Source: Staphylococcus sp. IVB6214 (GTDB lineage: Bacteria > Bacillota > Bacilli > Staphylococcales > Staphylococcaceae). From it: a stretch of DNA of 64,000 nt. The DNA is taken from the NCBI RefSeq assembly GCF_025558585.1, contig NZ_CP094723.1:682001-746000 (forward strand), read 5' to 3'. The translations under genes and the position numbers were made by a program. Shown here piece after piece: positions 43,337-51,860 of the stretch (the first letter of the stretch is position 1; every line of letters starts with the position of its first letter). The notes below the pieces were generated by a model. The model was given only the letters and a program-made list of their open reading frames with translations. It ran no database searches and was not told the DNA's origin.

Positions 43337-43852
43337 ATGTCAGAGAACTATACATATCAGTCATACGAAGCACCTGAACAACAACAAGTACAAGAGAAAC
43401 ATCCCATTCCACCAAACAAACCATTTAAAAGAACGATTGAAAAATCATTAACTTGGATCGGACTTGTATTGCATCTTATTTGGGGATTGTTAATTGCATT
43501 TGGCACATCAATGCTCCCAAAAATTCAATCAGAAAGCCCAGAGTTACGTAAAGCATTGATTGAAGAAGGGTATGATCCAGAGTTATTAAATAAAATTGAT
43601 CCAACATCAATGATTATCATAGCGATTGTGATGACGGTCATTCCGTTTATCTTAGCTTTAATTGCCGTCTTTTTATTCAAAAAATCTGTTCTAGCAGGTA
43701 TTTTACTTATTTTGGCGGCTGTATTAGGTGTTGTGATGAGTGGTAGCTTTATCGCTGCACTGTTATGGTTTGTGGCAGCAATCATGTTATTTGTTCGCAA
43801 GCCGAAAGACTCGAAATATGTCGTGTCTAATGATGAACATCGTACATTTTAA
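43337..43852 (+). CDS. DUF4064-like membrane protein
   Basis: A 171-residue protein with a Gln/Pro-rich cytoplasmic start, 'RTIEKSLTWIGLVLHLIWG' as first helix, an extracytoplasmic loop with charged residues and three more helices ending in 'AAIMLFVRKPKDSKY'. This matches DUF4064 proteins. AAGGAGGA precedes the ATG. It appears related to the gene just upstream. Confidence 0.85.
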   Translation: MSENYTYQSYEAPEQQQVQEKHPIPPNKPFKRTIEKSLTWIGLVLHLIWGLLIAFGTSMLPKIQSESPELRKALIEEGYDPELLNKIDPTSMIIIAIVMTVIPFILALIAVFLFKKSVLAGILLILAAVLGVVMSGSFIAALLWFVAAIMLFVRKPKDSKYVVSNDEHRTF

Positions 43853-43864
43853 ATAATATATAAT

Positions 43865-43905
43865 AAAAAAGGCGATACACATTTTGGATGTGTATCGTCT
43901 TTTTT
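43865..43905. terminator. Bidirectional terminator
   Basis: AAAAAAGGCGATACACA pairs with TGTGTATCGTCTTTTTT between convergent genes. Confidence 0.9.
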
Positions 43906-44515
43906 AGCGATAAAACTTAATGAGATAGTCAAACGTTTCTTCAAGAAATGCGATGAATGTGTCATCATCTGCAAGTTCAGGTGCATCAGGGGTTAGAGAA
44001 CGTGCAACGAAAAATTCGCCCTTTTTAACATTTTTAGCACGTTGAATGCCTTTTTCAACATCTGCTTCAGATAAATGACTGATTTTAGATTTATCTGGTT
44101 TTGTATGATCCAGAGATATTTGAAAGTCAGGCGGTAATGTAATCAAAGTCTCCCAATTTTTTTCAAACACTTGAACGTCATTCGTTTTATTTGGGTTCTC
44201 GTGCATCATGCCATACATTACGAAAAGATGATCTTCAAATAAACCTATTTGAAAATGTGGAAGCATCTTATATCCACGTGGATTTGTCGCAATGGCAACC
44301 CATGTATCTTTAGGAGGATTGACTGTACGACGTGCATGTTTAGCAACGTGCGGATAAAATGTTTCTCCTGTCACGCTTTCAAGATATTCAGAAAAATAAT
44401 CACCGAGTGCACGAAGTTGTGGCCGAATATGTGCATCAAGTGCTGCCATGCGTTCAGCTAATCCTTCAACTTCAAAAACTTTAAAATCATCTTGTTTGAA
44501 TGTATAACGTACCAT
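43904..44515 (-). CDS. UPF0637 (DUF1054) family protein
   Basis: A 203-residue cytoplasmic protein matching UPF0637: '[16 protein letters not shown]', '[12 protein letters not shown]' and '[19 protein letters not shown]'. The ATG at 44515 follows AGGAGG and gives the standard start; the 15-codon longer frame is not supported. It sits in front of suhB, divergently. Function unknown. Confidence 0.92.
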   Translation of the reverse strand: MVRYTFKQDDFKVFEVEGLAERMAALDAHIRPQLRALGDYFSEYLESVTGETFYPHVAKHARRTVNPPKDTWVAIATNPRGYKMLPHFQIGLFEDHLFVMYGMMHENPNKTNDVQVFEKNWETLITLPPDFQISLDHTKPDKSKISHLSEADVEKGIQRAKNVKKGEFFVARSLTPDAPELADDDTFIAFLEETFDYLIKFYR

Positions 44516-44626
44516 ATGATACCTCCTAAATCGCATTTTAATGACTATATTGTAGCACATCTCAAATCATGTCACATTTAAATCAAACCATTTTCATGTA
44601 TAATAGAAGCATTAGGAGTGAGATAT

Positions 44627-45442
44627 ATGCATTTATACGATTATGCAAAACAGCTTGTGTTAGAAGCAGGCAATCATTTGCGCAAGATGATGAGTGAAGC
44701 GATAGATATAGAAACGAAATCAAATCCTAACGATCTCGTAACAAATGTTGATAAAGCGGTGGAACAATTCCTGTTCGATGAGATAAAAACGACGTATCCA
44801 AGTCATCAAATCATCGGAGAAGAAGGACATGGACACGATCTGAATGACTTGCAAGGGACTGTTTGGGTGATAGATCCAATTGATGGAACATTAAACTTTG
44901 TGCATCAAAGCGAAAACTTTGCGATCTCAATTGGTATTTTTAAGGATGGAAAAGCTTATGCGGGATTTGTCTATGATGTGATGGCAGATACGTTATATCA
45001 TGCTAAAGCAGGCTTTGGAGCTTATCGAAATGAGCACTTACTTGAACCGATTGCAGATACGGAGTTACATAAAAGTATCATCGGAATGAATCCAAATTGG
45101 TTAGCTGCGAAAAAAATCACACCTGTATTAGCGCCGATTATTAGTGATTCAAGAACAGCGCGTGCTTATGGATCTGCGGCATTGGAGATTGTTTATGTGG
45201 CAATGGGTCAATTGGCTGCATATATTACACCAAGACTACAACCGTGGGACTTTGCAGGTGGTATGATTATTTTACATGAAGTGGGTGGTGTAGCGACGAA
45301 CTTTATGGGAGATCCACTCACAATCACACATCCGGATTCTGTCGTTGTAGGGAATCAAGCGGTTCATGAGACGATTATGAAGCAATATATGCAACCGCAT
45401 CATGATTTCTTAGCACCGTGGCATACGAATTATCGAAGTTAA
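44627..45442 (+). CDS. suhB: Inositol monophosphatase family phosphatase
   Basis: A 271-residue Mg-dependent sugar phosphatase fold with metal motifs 'IIGEEGHG', 'WVIDPIDGTLNF' and 'PWDFAGG'. Members hydrolyse inositol-1-phosphate, NADP(H) or other small phosphates; the substrate here is not known. The ATG at 44627 has GGAG upstream, and a perfect TATAAT (44599-44604) lies 22 bases before it. Confidence 0.9.
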   Translation: MHLYDYAKQLVLEAGNHLRKMMSEAIDIETKSNPNDLVTNVDKAVEQFLFDEIKTTYPSHQIIGEEGHGHDLNDLQGTVWVIDPIDGTLNFVHQSENFAISIGIFKDGKAYAGFVYDVMADTLYHAKAGFGAYRNEHLLEPIADTELHKSIIGMNPNWLAAKKITPVLAPIISDSRTARAYGSAALEIVYVAMGQLAAYITPRLQPWDFAGGMIILHEVGGVATNFMGDPLTITHPDSVVVGNQAVHETIMKQYMQPHHDFLAPWHTNYRS

Positions 45443-45447
45443 AGTTA

Positions 45448-45477
45448 GAGCGGGATATGACATGTCATATCCCGCTC
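45448..45477. terminator. Perfect 30-base palindrome, terminator
   Basis: The 15 bases GAGCGGGATATGACA are followed by their exact reverse complement with no unpaired loop. It stands between the suhB stop and the end of the minus-strand DUF5325 gene, so it probably ends both. The T tract is short. Confidence 0.7.
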
Positions 45478-45504
45478 GTTATTTGATGTGGTGCGTTGAA
45501 GATG

Positions 45505-45690
45505 TTATAACCAGTCGTTCTCACGATATTTCTTTTTTAATGTAAAGCCATAGCCGAATGTTGCCATCATCAATGCGAATGTAATGATCATCCATAATAA
45601 GCTGCCAGCAGCAATGGCAAAACTAAACATTGTTAGAAAGAAAACGGCAATAATCGCCAAAACAAGAAAAATAGTTTTAGATTTTTGCAT
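45505..45690 (-). CDS. YlaF/DUF5325-like small membrane protein
   Basis: A 61-residue protein with two hydrophobic helices ('TIFLVLAIIAVFFLTMFSFA', 'LLWMIITFALMMATFGYGF') and a basic C-terminal tail. The ATG at 45690 follows a GGTGGGG. Similar small proteins sit divergent from typA in staphylococci. Function unknown. Confidence 0.82.
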   Translation of the reverse strand: MQKSKTIFLVLAIIAVFFLTMFSFAIAAGSLLWMIITFALMMATFGYGFTLKKKYRENDWL

Positions 45691-45728
45691 TCTTAACCCC
45701 ACCTCATAGTTTCATCTGTGCATTTCTA

Positions 45729-45737
45729 TGATATAAT
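45729..45737 (+). promoter_or_regulatory. typA extended -10 promoter element
   Basis: TGATATAAT is a perfect extended -10 element 50 bases before the typA ATG. The -35 region is weak. Confidence 0.5.
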
Positions 45738-45787
45738 AAACAAGTTACAAAAGAAAGTGGCAATTTACTCATGAAAGGAATTACAGT

Positions 45788-47635
45788 ATGACAAGTAGAA
45801 GAGAAGATGTGCGCAACATTGCGATTATTGCTCACGTAGACCATGGGAAAACAACATTGGTCGATGAATTATTAAAACAATCAGGTATTTTCCGTGAGAA
45901 CGAGCATGTTGAAGAACGTGCAATGGACTCGAATGACATTGAAAGAGAACGTGGTATTACAATCTTAGCAAAAAATACTGCGATCGATTATAAAGGAACA
46001 CGAATTAACATCTTAGATACACCAGGTCACGCCGACTTTGGTGGAGAAGTAGAACGTATTATGAAAATGGTGGATGGGGTTGTCCTTGTTGTTGATGCAT
46101 ATGAAGGCACAATGCCACAAACACGTTTCGTATTGAAAAAAGCATTGGAACAAAACTTGAAACCAGTTGTAGTTGTGAATAAGATTGACAAGCCATCTGC
46201 ACGTCCAGAAGGTGTTGTTGATGAAGTATTAGACTTATTTATCGAACTTGATGCAAATGATGAGCAATTAGAATTTCCAGTTGTCTATGCATCAGCGGTA
46301 AATGGTACAGCTAGTCTTGATTCAGATAAGCAAGATGAAAACATGCAATGCTTGTATGAAACAATTATGGAATATGTACCAGCACCAATTGATAACCGTG
46401 ATGAGCCTTTACAGTTCCAACCAGCATTATTAGACTATAACGATTATGTTGGACGTATTGGGATTGGTCGTGTATTCCGTGGAACGATTAAGGTTGGCGA
46501 TAGCGTATCATTATTGAAGTTAGACGGTTCAGTGAAAAACTTCCGTGTAACGAAAATATTTGGTTTCTTCGGTTTAAAACGTGAAGAAATTCAAGAAGCG
46601 TATGCGGGTGACTTGATTGCTGTATCAGGTATGGAGGATATCAACGTTGGTGAAACAATCACACCACAAGATAACCAAGAAGCATTACCTGTATTGCGTA
46701 TCGACGAACCAACTTTAGAGATGACATTCCGTGTCAATAACTCACCATTCGCAGGTCGTGAAGGTCAATTCGTTACAGCACGTCAAATTCAAGAGCGTTT
46801 AGATATGCAACTTGAAACAGACGTGTCACTTAAAGTTACACCAACAGATTCACCAGATGCATGGACTGTTGCAGGTCGTGGTGAATTACACTTATCGATC
46901 TTAATCGAGAATATGCGTCGTGAAGGTTTTGAATTACAAGTATCAAAACCACAAGTTATTTTGAAAGATATTGATGGAGAGTTACATGAGCCATTTGAAC
47001 GTGTTCAAGCGGAAGTACCTGAAGAGTATGCAGGTGCAATTATTGAATCACTTGGCCAACGTAAAGGTGAAATGGTCGATATGGTAACAACGGATAACGG
47101 ATTAACACGTTTAATCTTTAATGTGCCAGCACGTGGCTTGATTGGTTATACAACAGAATTTATGTCAATGACACGTGGTTATGGTATCATTAACCATACA
47201 TTTGATGAGTTCCGTCCACGTATCAAAGGACGTCTTGGCGGTCGTCGTAACGGTGTACTTGTATCAATGGACCAAGGTAGTGCAAGCGAATATGCAATCT
47301 TAGGATTGGAAGATCGTGGTATCAACTTTATGGAACCGGGTACAGAAGTGTACGAAGGTATGATTGTTGGACAAAACAACCGTGAAAATGACTTAACAGT
47401 TAACATTACAAAAGTAAAACATCAAACAAACGTCCGTTCTGCGACAAAAGACCAAACAGAAACAATGAAAAAACCGCGTATTTTGTCTCTTGAAGAAGCA
47501 CTTGAATTTATAAATGATGACGAACTTGTAGAAGTAACACCTGAAAACGTTCGTTTAAGAAAGAAAATCTTGAATAAAGGTCAACGTGAAAAAGAAGCAA
47601 AACGTATTAAGCAAATGATGGAAGAGAACGCATAA
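45788..47635 (+). CDS. typA: Ribosome-associated GTPase TypA/BipA
   Basis: Translational GTPase (615 residues) of the EF-G-like family involved in ribosome assembly and stress adaptation. G1 'AHVDHGKTTL', G2 'ERGITILAKN', G3 'DTPGHADFGG', G4 'NKIDKPSA' and G5 region are all present, followed by beta-barrel, EF-G III/V-like and the BipA C-terminal domain ('FMEPGTEVYEGMIVG'). Full length. Confidence 0.97.
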   Translation: MTSRREDVRNIAIIAHVDHGKTTLVDELLKQSGIFRENEHVEERAMDSNDIERERGITILAKNTAIDYKGTRINILDTPGHADFGGEVERIMKMVDGVVLVVDAYEGTMPQTRFVLKKALEQNLKPVVVVNKIDKPSARPEGVVDEVLDLFIELDANDEQLEFPVVYASAVNGTASLDSDKQDENMQCLYETIMEYVPAPIDNRDEPLQFQPALLDYNDYVGRIGIGRVFRGTIKVGDSVSLLKLDGSVKNFRVTKIFGFFGLKREEIQEAYAGDLIAVSGMEDINVGETITPQDNQEALPVLRIDEPTLEMTFRVNNSPFAGREGQFVTARQIQERLDMQLETDVSLKVTPTDSPDAWTVAGRGELHLSILIENMRREGFELQVSKPQVILKDIDGELHEPFERVQAEVPEEYAGAIIESLGQRKGEMVDMVTTDNGLTRLIFNVPARGLIGYTTEFMSMTRGYGIINHTFDEFRPRIKGRLGGRRNGVLVSMDQGSASEYAILGLEDRGINFMEPGTEVYEGMIVGQNNRENDLTVNITKVKHQTNVRSATKDQTETMKKPRILSLEEALEFINDDELVEVTPENVRLRKKILNKGQREKEAKRIKQMMEENA

Positions 47636-47663
47636 GCGTATCCGATGAATAATTGATAAAGAG

Positions 47664-47722
47664 AATGAGACTTATTTCAATCAAGTTGAGTTAAAATCTT
47701 GATTTAGAGATAAGTCTCATTT
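47664..47722 (+). terminator. typA terminator
   Basis: AATGAGACTTAT pairs with ATAAGTCTCATT and an inner AATCAAG pairs with CTTGATT. The T run is short. Confidence 0.65.
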
Positions 47723-47767
47723 ACTATATTGCATATTGTATGTTAGATAAATAGGAGGATGTTTAGC

Positions 47768-48895
47768 ATGAATGAGAAATTTGCACCACTGTTCCAACCA
47801 TTGACATTTCCTAATGGGAAAACAATTGAGAATCGTTTCGTACTTGCGCCGTTAACGCATACGATATCAAATGAAGATGGTACGGTATCGGATAGAGAAG
47901 TGGCGTATATGTCATCTCGTACGAAAGGTGTCGGCCTTGCGATTACGGCGGCGAGTTATACGAATGTAGAAGGTAAAGCATTTCCAGGACAGCCTTCTAT
48001 TTCGAAGGATGCGGATATCGAAGGCTTGCGTCGTGTTGCAGAGACGATTAAAGAGAATGGTGCAACAGCGATTGTTCAAATTCACCACGGTGGTGTGAAG
48101 TCGTTACCAAATTTAGTGCCGAACGGTGATGTGAAGGGACCAAGTGAAGTAGAAACGAGTGGTTGGGGTGAAAAAACACCGCATAGCGCACGTGAGATGA
48201 CAGGAGAAGAAATCTATCAAGCAATTGAAGATTTTGGACGTGCGACATCACTCGCGATTAAGGCGGGATTTGATGGTGTTGAAATTCACGGTGCCAATCA
48301 CTATTTGATCCATCAATTCTTCTCACCCTATTATAATCGCAGACATGATATGTGGGGTGAGCCATTGCGCTTCCCAGTAGCTGTTGTTGATGAAGTGCTA
48401 CGTGTTGCTGAAGAAGAAGGGCCAGAAAACTTTATTGTGGGATATCGTTTCTCACCAGAAGAAGCAGAAACACCAGGTATTACAATGTCGCGTACAAAAT
48501 GTTTAGTCGATACATTAATTGAAAAATCACTCGACTACTTACATGTATCTTTAGGTGATATTCAATCACGCACAAGAGAAGGGGAATATGCAGGGGAAAA
48601 ACGTATTTCACTCTTGTTAGATTGGATTGATGGGCGTATGCCATTAATCGGTGTTGGATCGATATTTAATGCGAGAGACGTTATGGCTGCACAAGAAACG
48701 GGAACACCATTACTTGCGTTGGGTCGTGGACTGTTGTTTGATCCAGAATTTGTTCAAAAGATAGAAGCAGGGCGTGAATCTGAAATTATCGATTATTTTG
48801 ATGCTGAAAGAGAAGATAAGCATTCACTGCCAGATGAATTATGGGAGTCATTTGCGACCGAACATTATGCATCACCGAAGAAAAACGAACGTTAA
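47768..48895 (+). CDS. NADH-dependent flavin oxidoreductase (Old Yellow Enzyme family)
   Basis: A 375-residue FMN-dependent TIM-barrel ene-reductase. It starts 'FAPLFQPLTFPNGKTIENRF', carries 'IQIHHGG', the catalytic region 'VEIHGANHYLIHQFFSP' and a phosphate-binding C-terminal 'GVGSIFNARD' and 'ALGRGLLFDP'. It would reduce activated alkenes with NAD(P)H; the physiological substrate is unknown. The ATG at 47768 follows AGGAGG. I do not recall such a gene after typA in S. aureus, so it may be an insertion. Confidence 0.9.
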   Translation: MNEKFAPLFQPLTFPNGKTIENRFVLAPLTHTISNEDGTVSDREVAYMSSRTKGVGLAITAASYTNVEGKAFPGQPSISKDADIEGLRRVAETIKENGATAIVQIHHGGVKSLPNLVPNGDVKGPSEVETSGWGEKTPHSAREMTGEEIYQAIEDFGRATSLAIKAGFDGVEIHGANHYLIHQFFSPYYNRRHDMWGEPLRFPVAVVDEVLRVAEEEGPENFIVGYRFSPEEAETPGITMSRTKCLVDTLIEKSLDYLHVSLGDIQSRTREGEYAGEKRISLLLDWIDGRMPLIGVGSIFNARDVMAAQETGTPLLALGRGLLFDPEFVQKIEAGRESEIIDYFDAEREDKHSLPDELWESFATEHYASPKKNER

Positions 48896-48898
48896 ACT

Positions 48899-48938
48899 AA
48901 AAAAGTCATGATGCGACATTACGCATCATGACTTTTTT
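48899..48938. terminator. Bidirectional terminator overlapping the DUF2197 gene
   Basis: AAAAAGTCATGATGCG pairs with CGCATCATGACTTTTT. The last five codons of the minus-strand gene lie in one arm. Confidence 0.9.
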
Positions 48939-49104
48939 CTGTAGACAACGATTGAGCAGGGCGTTGTCGTGGTGTATCCAAGCGGCTCTTACATTCGTCA
49001 CACATAAATGTGCGAATTGGATTGTTTTTCAAGCGTTTTGATAACAGGGTATTTTCGTCTAGTAATACCTCCGTATCACAGATGACACATGTCACTTTTC
49101 GCAT
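48919..49104 (-). CDS. DUF2197 zinc-ribbon small protein
   Basis: A 61-residue protein with CxxC at residues 6-9 and again at 35-38 ('MCDECKSRL'), the DUF2197/YlaI zinc-ribbon pattern. The ATG at 49104 begins 3 bases after the upstream gene and its GAGGTG site is inside it, so the two form an operon. The extreme C-terminus (KSHDA) is encoded by the terminator stem. Function unknown. Confidence 0.87.
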   Translation of the reverse strand: MRKVTCVICDTEVLLDENTLLSKRLKNNPIRTFMCDECKSRLDTPRQRPAQSLSTEKSHDA

Positions 49105-49107
49105 GAA

Positions 49108-49590
49108 TTATAGCACCTCAATGTGTGTGACGTGTTTGAATTCGTATTGATACCCTTCATCTTGTGTATAGATGAAGCTGTCCACACCGTCATCTTCATA
49201 TAGTCGTTTACCGTCTTTTGCGAATTGGAAGAAGAGATATGGTAAAAGTGTAAACGGCACATCGATATGTTCTGACGCATTTGATAAACGAATTGTCGTT
49301 GCTGACGCATGTGGTTCTGCATTTTTGAAAAACGGCGTCATGTTAATGACGAAAGAACCTTTTAAGACAGCGCGTTTTTTGTATTCAATTTCGGAGTTAA
49401 GTGTTGGTGGGTTTGTTTGGCCTTCAAGTATAGCTCTGTTCCACTCACGATTGTCTTCAAACTTGATTGGCTTTTCTCCTTCAAAAACACCTTTCTCCAA
49501 ATCTTCAATTGTTACTTTGCGGTCATCAAATATCCAAGTTGTACTATCAAGTGTAATTGGAAATTTAACAGCACCTTTAATTTGAATCAT
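49108..49590 (-). CDS. Conserved hypothetical protein
   Basis: A 160-residue soluble protein with no signal peptide or membrane helix. It is rich in beta-type segments ('KGAVKFPITLDSTTWIFDD', 'RAVLKGSFVINMTPFF'). Some databases label relatives as peptidyl-prolyl isomerase, but I see no motif that supports it. GGGAG precedes the ATG. Conserved in staphylococci near ylaN, as far as I recall. Confidence 0.8.
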   Translation of the reverse strand: MIQIKGAVKFPITLDSTTWIFDDRKVTIEDLEKGVFEGEKPIKFEDNREWNRAILEGQTNPPTLNSEIEYKKRAVLKGSFVINMTPFFKNAEPHASATTIRLSNASEHIDVPFTLLPYLFFQFAKDGKRLYEDDGVDSFIYTQDEGYQYEFKHVTHIEVL

Positions 49591-49726
49591 AGCTTATGCA
49601 CTCCCTTGTTTTGACTAGTTCTATTCTAACATATATGAAAGTAGGGAGCTTTGGAATTTACTTGCTTTTTACTATGGGATAAGATAAACTTTTTACATGA
49701 AGATAAATCAATAGGGGGAGTCTGTC

Positions 49727-50002
49727 ATGAGCAAGCAACATGATTATAGAACTGCTGCATATGACCAATTGAACCAAGATGCAGATCGCATTTTACAACT
49801 TATCAAAGTTCAAATAGATAATTTAACGTTACCACAGTGTCCATTATACGAAGAAGTATTGGATACACAGATGTATGGTTTACAGAAGGAAGTCAATTTT
49901 GCTGTAAATCTAGGTTTAGTGGATCAGGAAGATGGCAAGGCATTAATGTTACGTCTTGAGAAGGAATTATCAAAATTACACGAAGCATTTTTACGTATAT
50001 AG
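49727..50002 (+). CDS. ylaN: YlaN (DUF1507) family iron-homeostasis protein
   Basis: A 91-residue all-helical cytoplasmic protein: '[18 protein letters not shown]', '[19 protein letters not shown]' are typical. YlaN of S. aureus is reported to bind Fe(II) and relieve Fur repression; that comes from the literature, not from this sequence. GGGGGAG lies upstream of the ATG. It precedes ftsW, as in Bacillus and staphylococci. Confidence 0.93.
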   Translation: MSKQHDYRTAAYDQLNQDADRILQLIKVQIDNLTLPQCPLYEEVLDTQMYGLQKEVNFAVNLGLVDQEDGKALMLRLEKELSKLHEAFLRI

Positions 50003-50092
50003 AGTAGGTGGGACAATGCCGTTCATTTCAATGACGATTGTCCCATTATCATGTATGCTGTTTAAATGCTATGAATTGGATGTTTTAAATCT

Positions 50093-51307
50093 ATGAACCG
50101 AATAAAAAATTTTTTTCGATATATTTTGGGTACCTCTAAATATATCGATTTTCCGTTATTACTCACTTATATTGCGCTCTGTTTAATCGGGCTCACGATG
50201 GTATATAGTGCGAGTATGGTACCTGCCACACGTGGGACACTAACTGGGGGTATTGCTGTATCTGGCACATATTTTTATATGCGCCAGCTCATCTATGTCA
50301 TCGTTGGGTTTAGTATCGTTTTCTTTATGGCGTATATAATGGATATTCGTATTTTAAAAAATCGTAATGTCCAACAAGGTATGATGGCTGTCTTGCTACT
50401 CTTATTATTTGCGACACTTGTTTTCGGTAGCGAAATCAATGGTTCTAAGAGTTGGTTGAACTTAGGATTTATGAATTTACAAGCATCCGAGTTGCTCAAG
50501 GTAGGTATCATTTTATATGTCCCATATATTATTGATAGAAAATGGATACAAATACAACAGAATCCTAAAGTTGTCTACGGACCATTGTTCTTTGTAGGTT
50601 TCATCATTGTACTCGTTTTATTCCAAAAAGACGTTGGACAGACGATGCTACTTACTGCCATATTGATTTGTATTTTTATCTATACTGGAATCGGTATGAA
50701 AAATATTTTGAGATTATTATCGGCACCCTTCTTAGGTTTGGTCGTAGGGATTATCATTATTGTTGTTTTCCGAATCAATATATTACCAGCATACTTAACG
50801 GCACGCTTCAGTGCGTTAGAGAATCCGTTCAATTATGAGTCGGGTATCGGTTATCATCTGGCGAATTCATTATTGGCAATTGGGAATGGTGGATTGTTTG
50901 GTCGTGGACTCGGTAATAGTGTGATGAAGCTTGGTTACTTACCAGAGCCGCATACTGATTTTATTTTTGCGATTATTTGTGAAGAGCTTGGCTTTATCGG
51001 TGCATTAGTTGTACTGATACTGATATATTCGATTGTTTACCGTGCGCTTGTAATGGCATCTCGTACAGATTCTTATTTTTATAAGTTAGTCTGTGTTGGT
51101 ATTGCAAGTTACATCGGCATACAAGCATTCGTCAACTTAGGTGGTATTTCTGGACTTATCCCATTAACAGGTGTGCCATTACCATTCATCAGTTTCGGTG
51201 GATCTTCCATGATGAGTTTGAGTATGGCGATCGGGCTACTACTTCTTGTTGGTAAACAAATTAAATATGAAGAAGCACGACAACGTTATTATGAAAGACG
51301 ACGCTAA
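50093..51307 (+). CDS. ftsW: Cell-division peptidoglycan polymerase FtsW
   Basis: SEDS-family glycosyltransferase (404 residues) with about ten membrane helices. 'LTMVYSASM', the long loop 'SEINGSKSWLNLGF', 'HTDFIFAIICEELGFIGAL' and 'GVPLPFISFGGSSM' are conserved. It polymerises lipid II at the septum with a class B PBP. The ribosome binding site is weak (GGATG, 11 bases upstream). Confidence 0.95.
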   Translation: MNRIKNFFRYILGTSKYIDFPLLLTYIALCLIGLTMVYSASMVPATRGTLTGGIAVSGTYFYMRQLIYVIVGFSIVFFMAYIMDIRILKNRNVQQGMMAVLLLLLFATLVFGSEINGSKSWLNLGFMNLQASELLKVGIILYVPYIIDRKWIQIQQNPKVVYGPLFFVGFIIVLVLFQKDVGQTMLLTAILICIFIYTGIGMKNILRLLSAPFLGLVVGIIIIVVFRINILPAYLTARFSALENPFNYESGIGYHLANSLLAIGNGGLFGRGLGNSVMKLGYLPEPHTDFIFAIICEELGFIGALVVLILIYSIVYRALVMASRTDSYFYKLVCVGIASYIGIQAFVNLGGISGLIPLTGVPLPFISFGGSSMMSLSMAIGLLLLVGKQIKYEEARQRYYERRR

Positions 51308-51318
51308 GATAAATGATT

Positions 51319-51377
51319 CACACGATATTACAAAGTTTAAACATTTTGTAATATCGTGTTTTTTTGTTTTTTTTAGT
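51319..51377 (+). terminator. ftsW terminator
   Basis: ACACGATATTACAAA pairs with TTTGTAATATCGTGT around a short loop, followed by two long T runs. Confidence 0.92.
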
Positions 51378-51397
51378 GTACGATTATTTATGAAAAC

Positions 51398-51592
51398 CTG
51401 GGAGTGGGACAGGGAGTGTGACATAATAAATTTGTGCTCTGGAAAGCTAATAAACGGTGTCCCAAAAGCAGGATTTTCGACAGAACTACCACGATTTCGG
51501 CAAAATTTGAAAAGCAATTTTGCTCATCGTTCGGTTCTGCTCAAATCCTAAGCGCTTTTGTCCCAACCTCGTCGTCCCACCCCGGCAAGGGT
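51398..51592. repeat. Staphylococcal-type intergenic palindromic repeat, complete copy
   Basis: The outer ends CTGGGAGTGGGAC and GTCCCACCCCGG are near inverted repeats. Inside, AAAAGCAGGATT, CAGAAC and AAAATT on the left are complementary to AATTTT, GTTCTG and AATCCTAAGCGCTTTT on the right. The inner 95 bases match the copy at 30795-30888. GGGAGTGGGAC/GTCGTCCCACCCC ends recall the abundant intergenic repeats of staphylococci. No transposase. Confidence 0.8.
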
Positions 51593-51667
51593 GACTAGAA
51601 GTGAAAAAGTTTGTAAAAATGCATTTTCACTTCAGACACCTACTGCCATTACACTTATTTCTACATC

Positions 51668-51699
51668 AAAAAAAAGAGCTGAGCACTATTACTCACCTC
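51668..51699 (-). terminator. Orphan minus-strand terminator upstream of pyc
   Basis: On the minus strand GAGGTGAG pairs with CTCAGCTC (one mismatch) around an 8-base loop, followed by eight T residues. No minus-strand gene lies upstream of it; the transcript would come from the pyc leader region. Confidence 0.5.
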
Positions 51700-51711
51700 C
51701 GTCAAATTTTT

Positions 51712-51740
51712 TTGACAATAGCACTTTTGCGTTTTAGAAT
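51712..51740 (+). promoter_or_regulatory. pyc promoter
   Basis: Perfect TTGACA (51712-51717), 17-base spacer, TAGAAT (51735-51740). GTCAAATTTTTTTGAC (51701-51716), a perfect inverted repeat, overlaps the -35 box. The leader to the ATG would be about 115 bases and holds inverted repeats TTGATTA/TAATCAA and ATCTTATC/GATAAGAT. Confidence 0.75.
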
Positions 51741-51860
51741 ATAAGTATTGATTACCTGATGTTATTGAAAAAGATAACAAAATCTTATCAAATAGATAAT
51801 CATATTTAATCAACATTGGATAAGATGTGTAGAAAACACACAAAATAGGGGGCTGATAGC

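Noticed and set aside
51661-51843. A 60-codon minus-strand frame, or an 11-codon one starting at GTG near the GGAGG, that might be a small toxin upstream of pyc
   Set aside because: The GGAGGTGAG is part of a terminator stem, the short peptide is only 11 residues with no membrane helix, and the longer frame has no ribosome binding site or recognisable domain.
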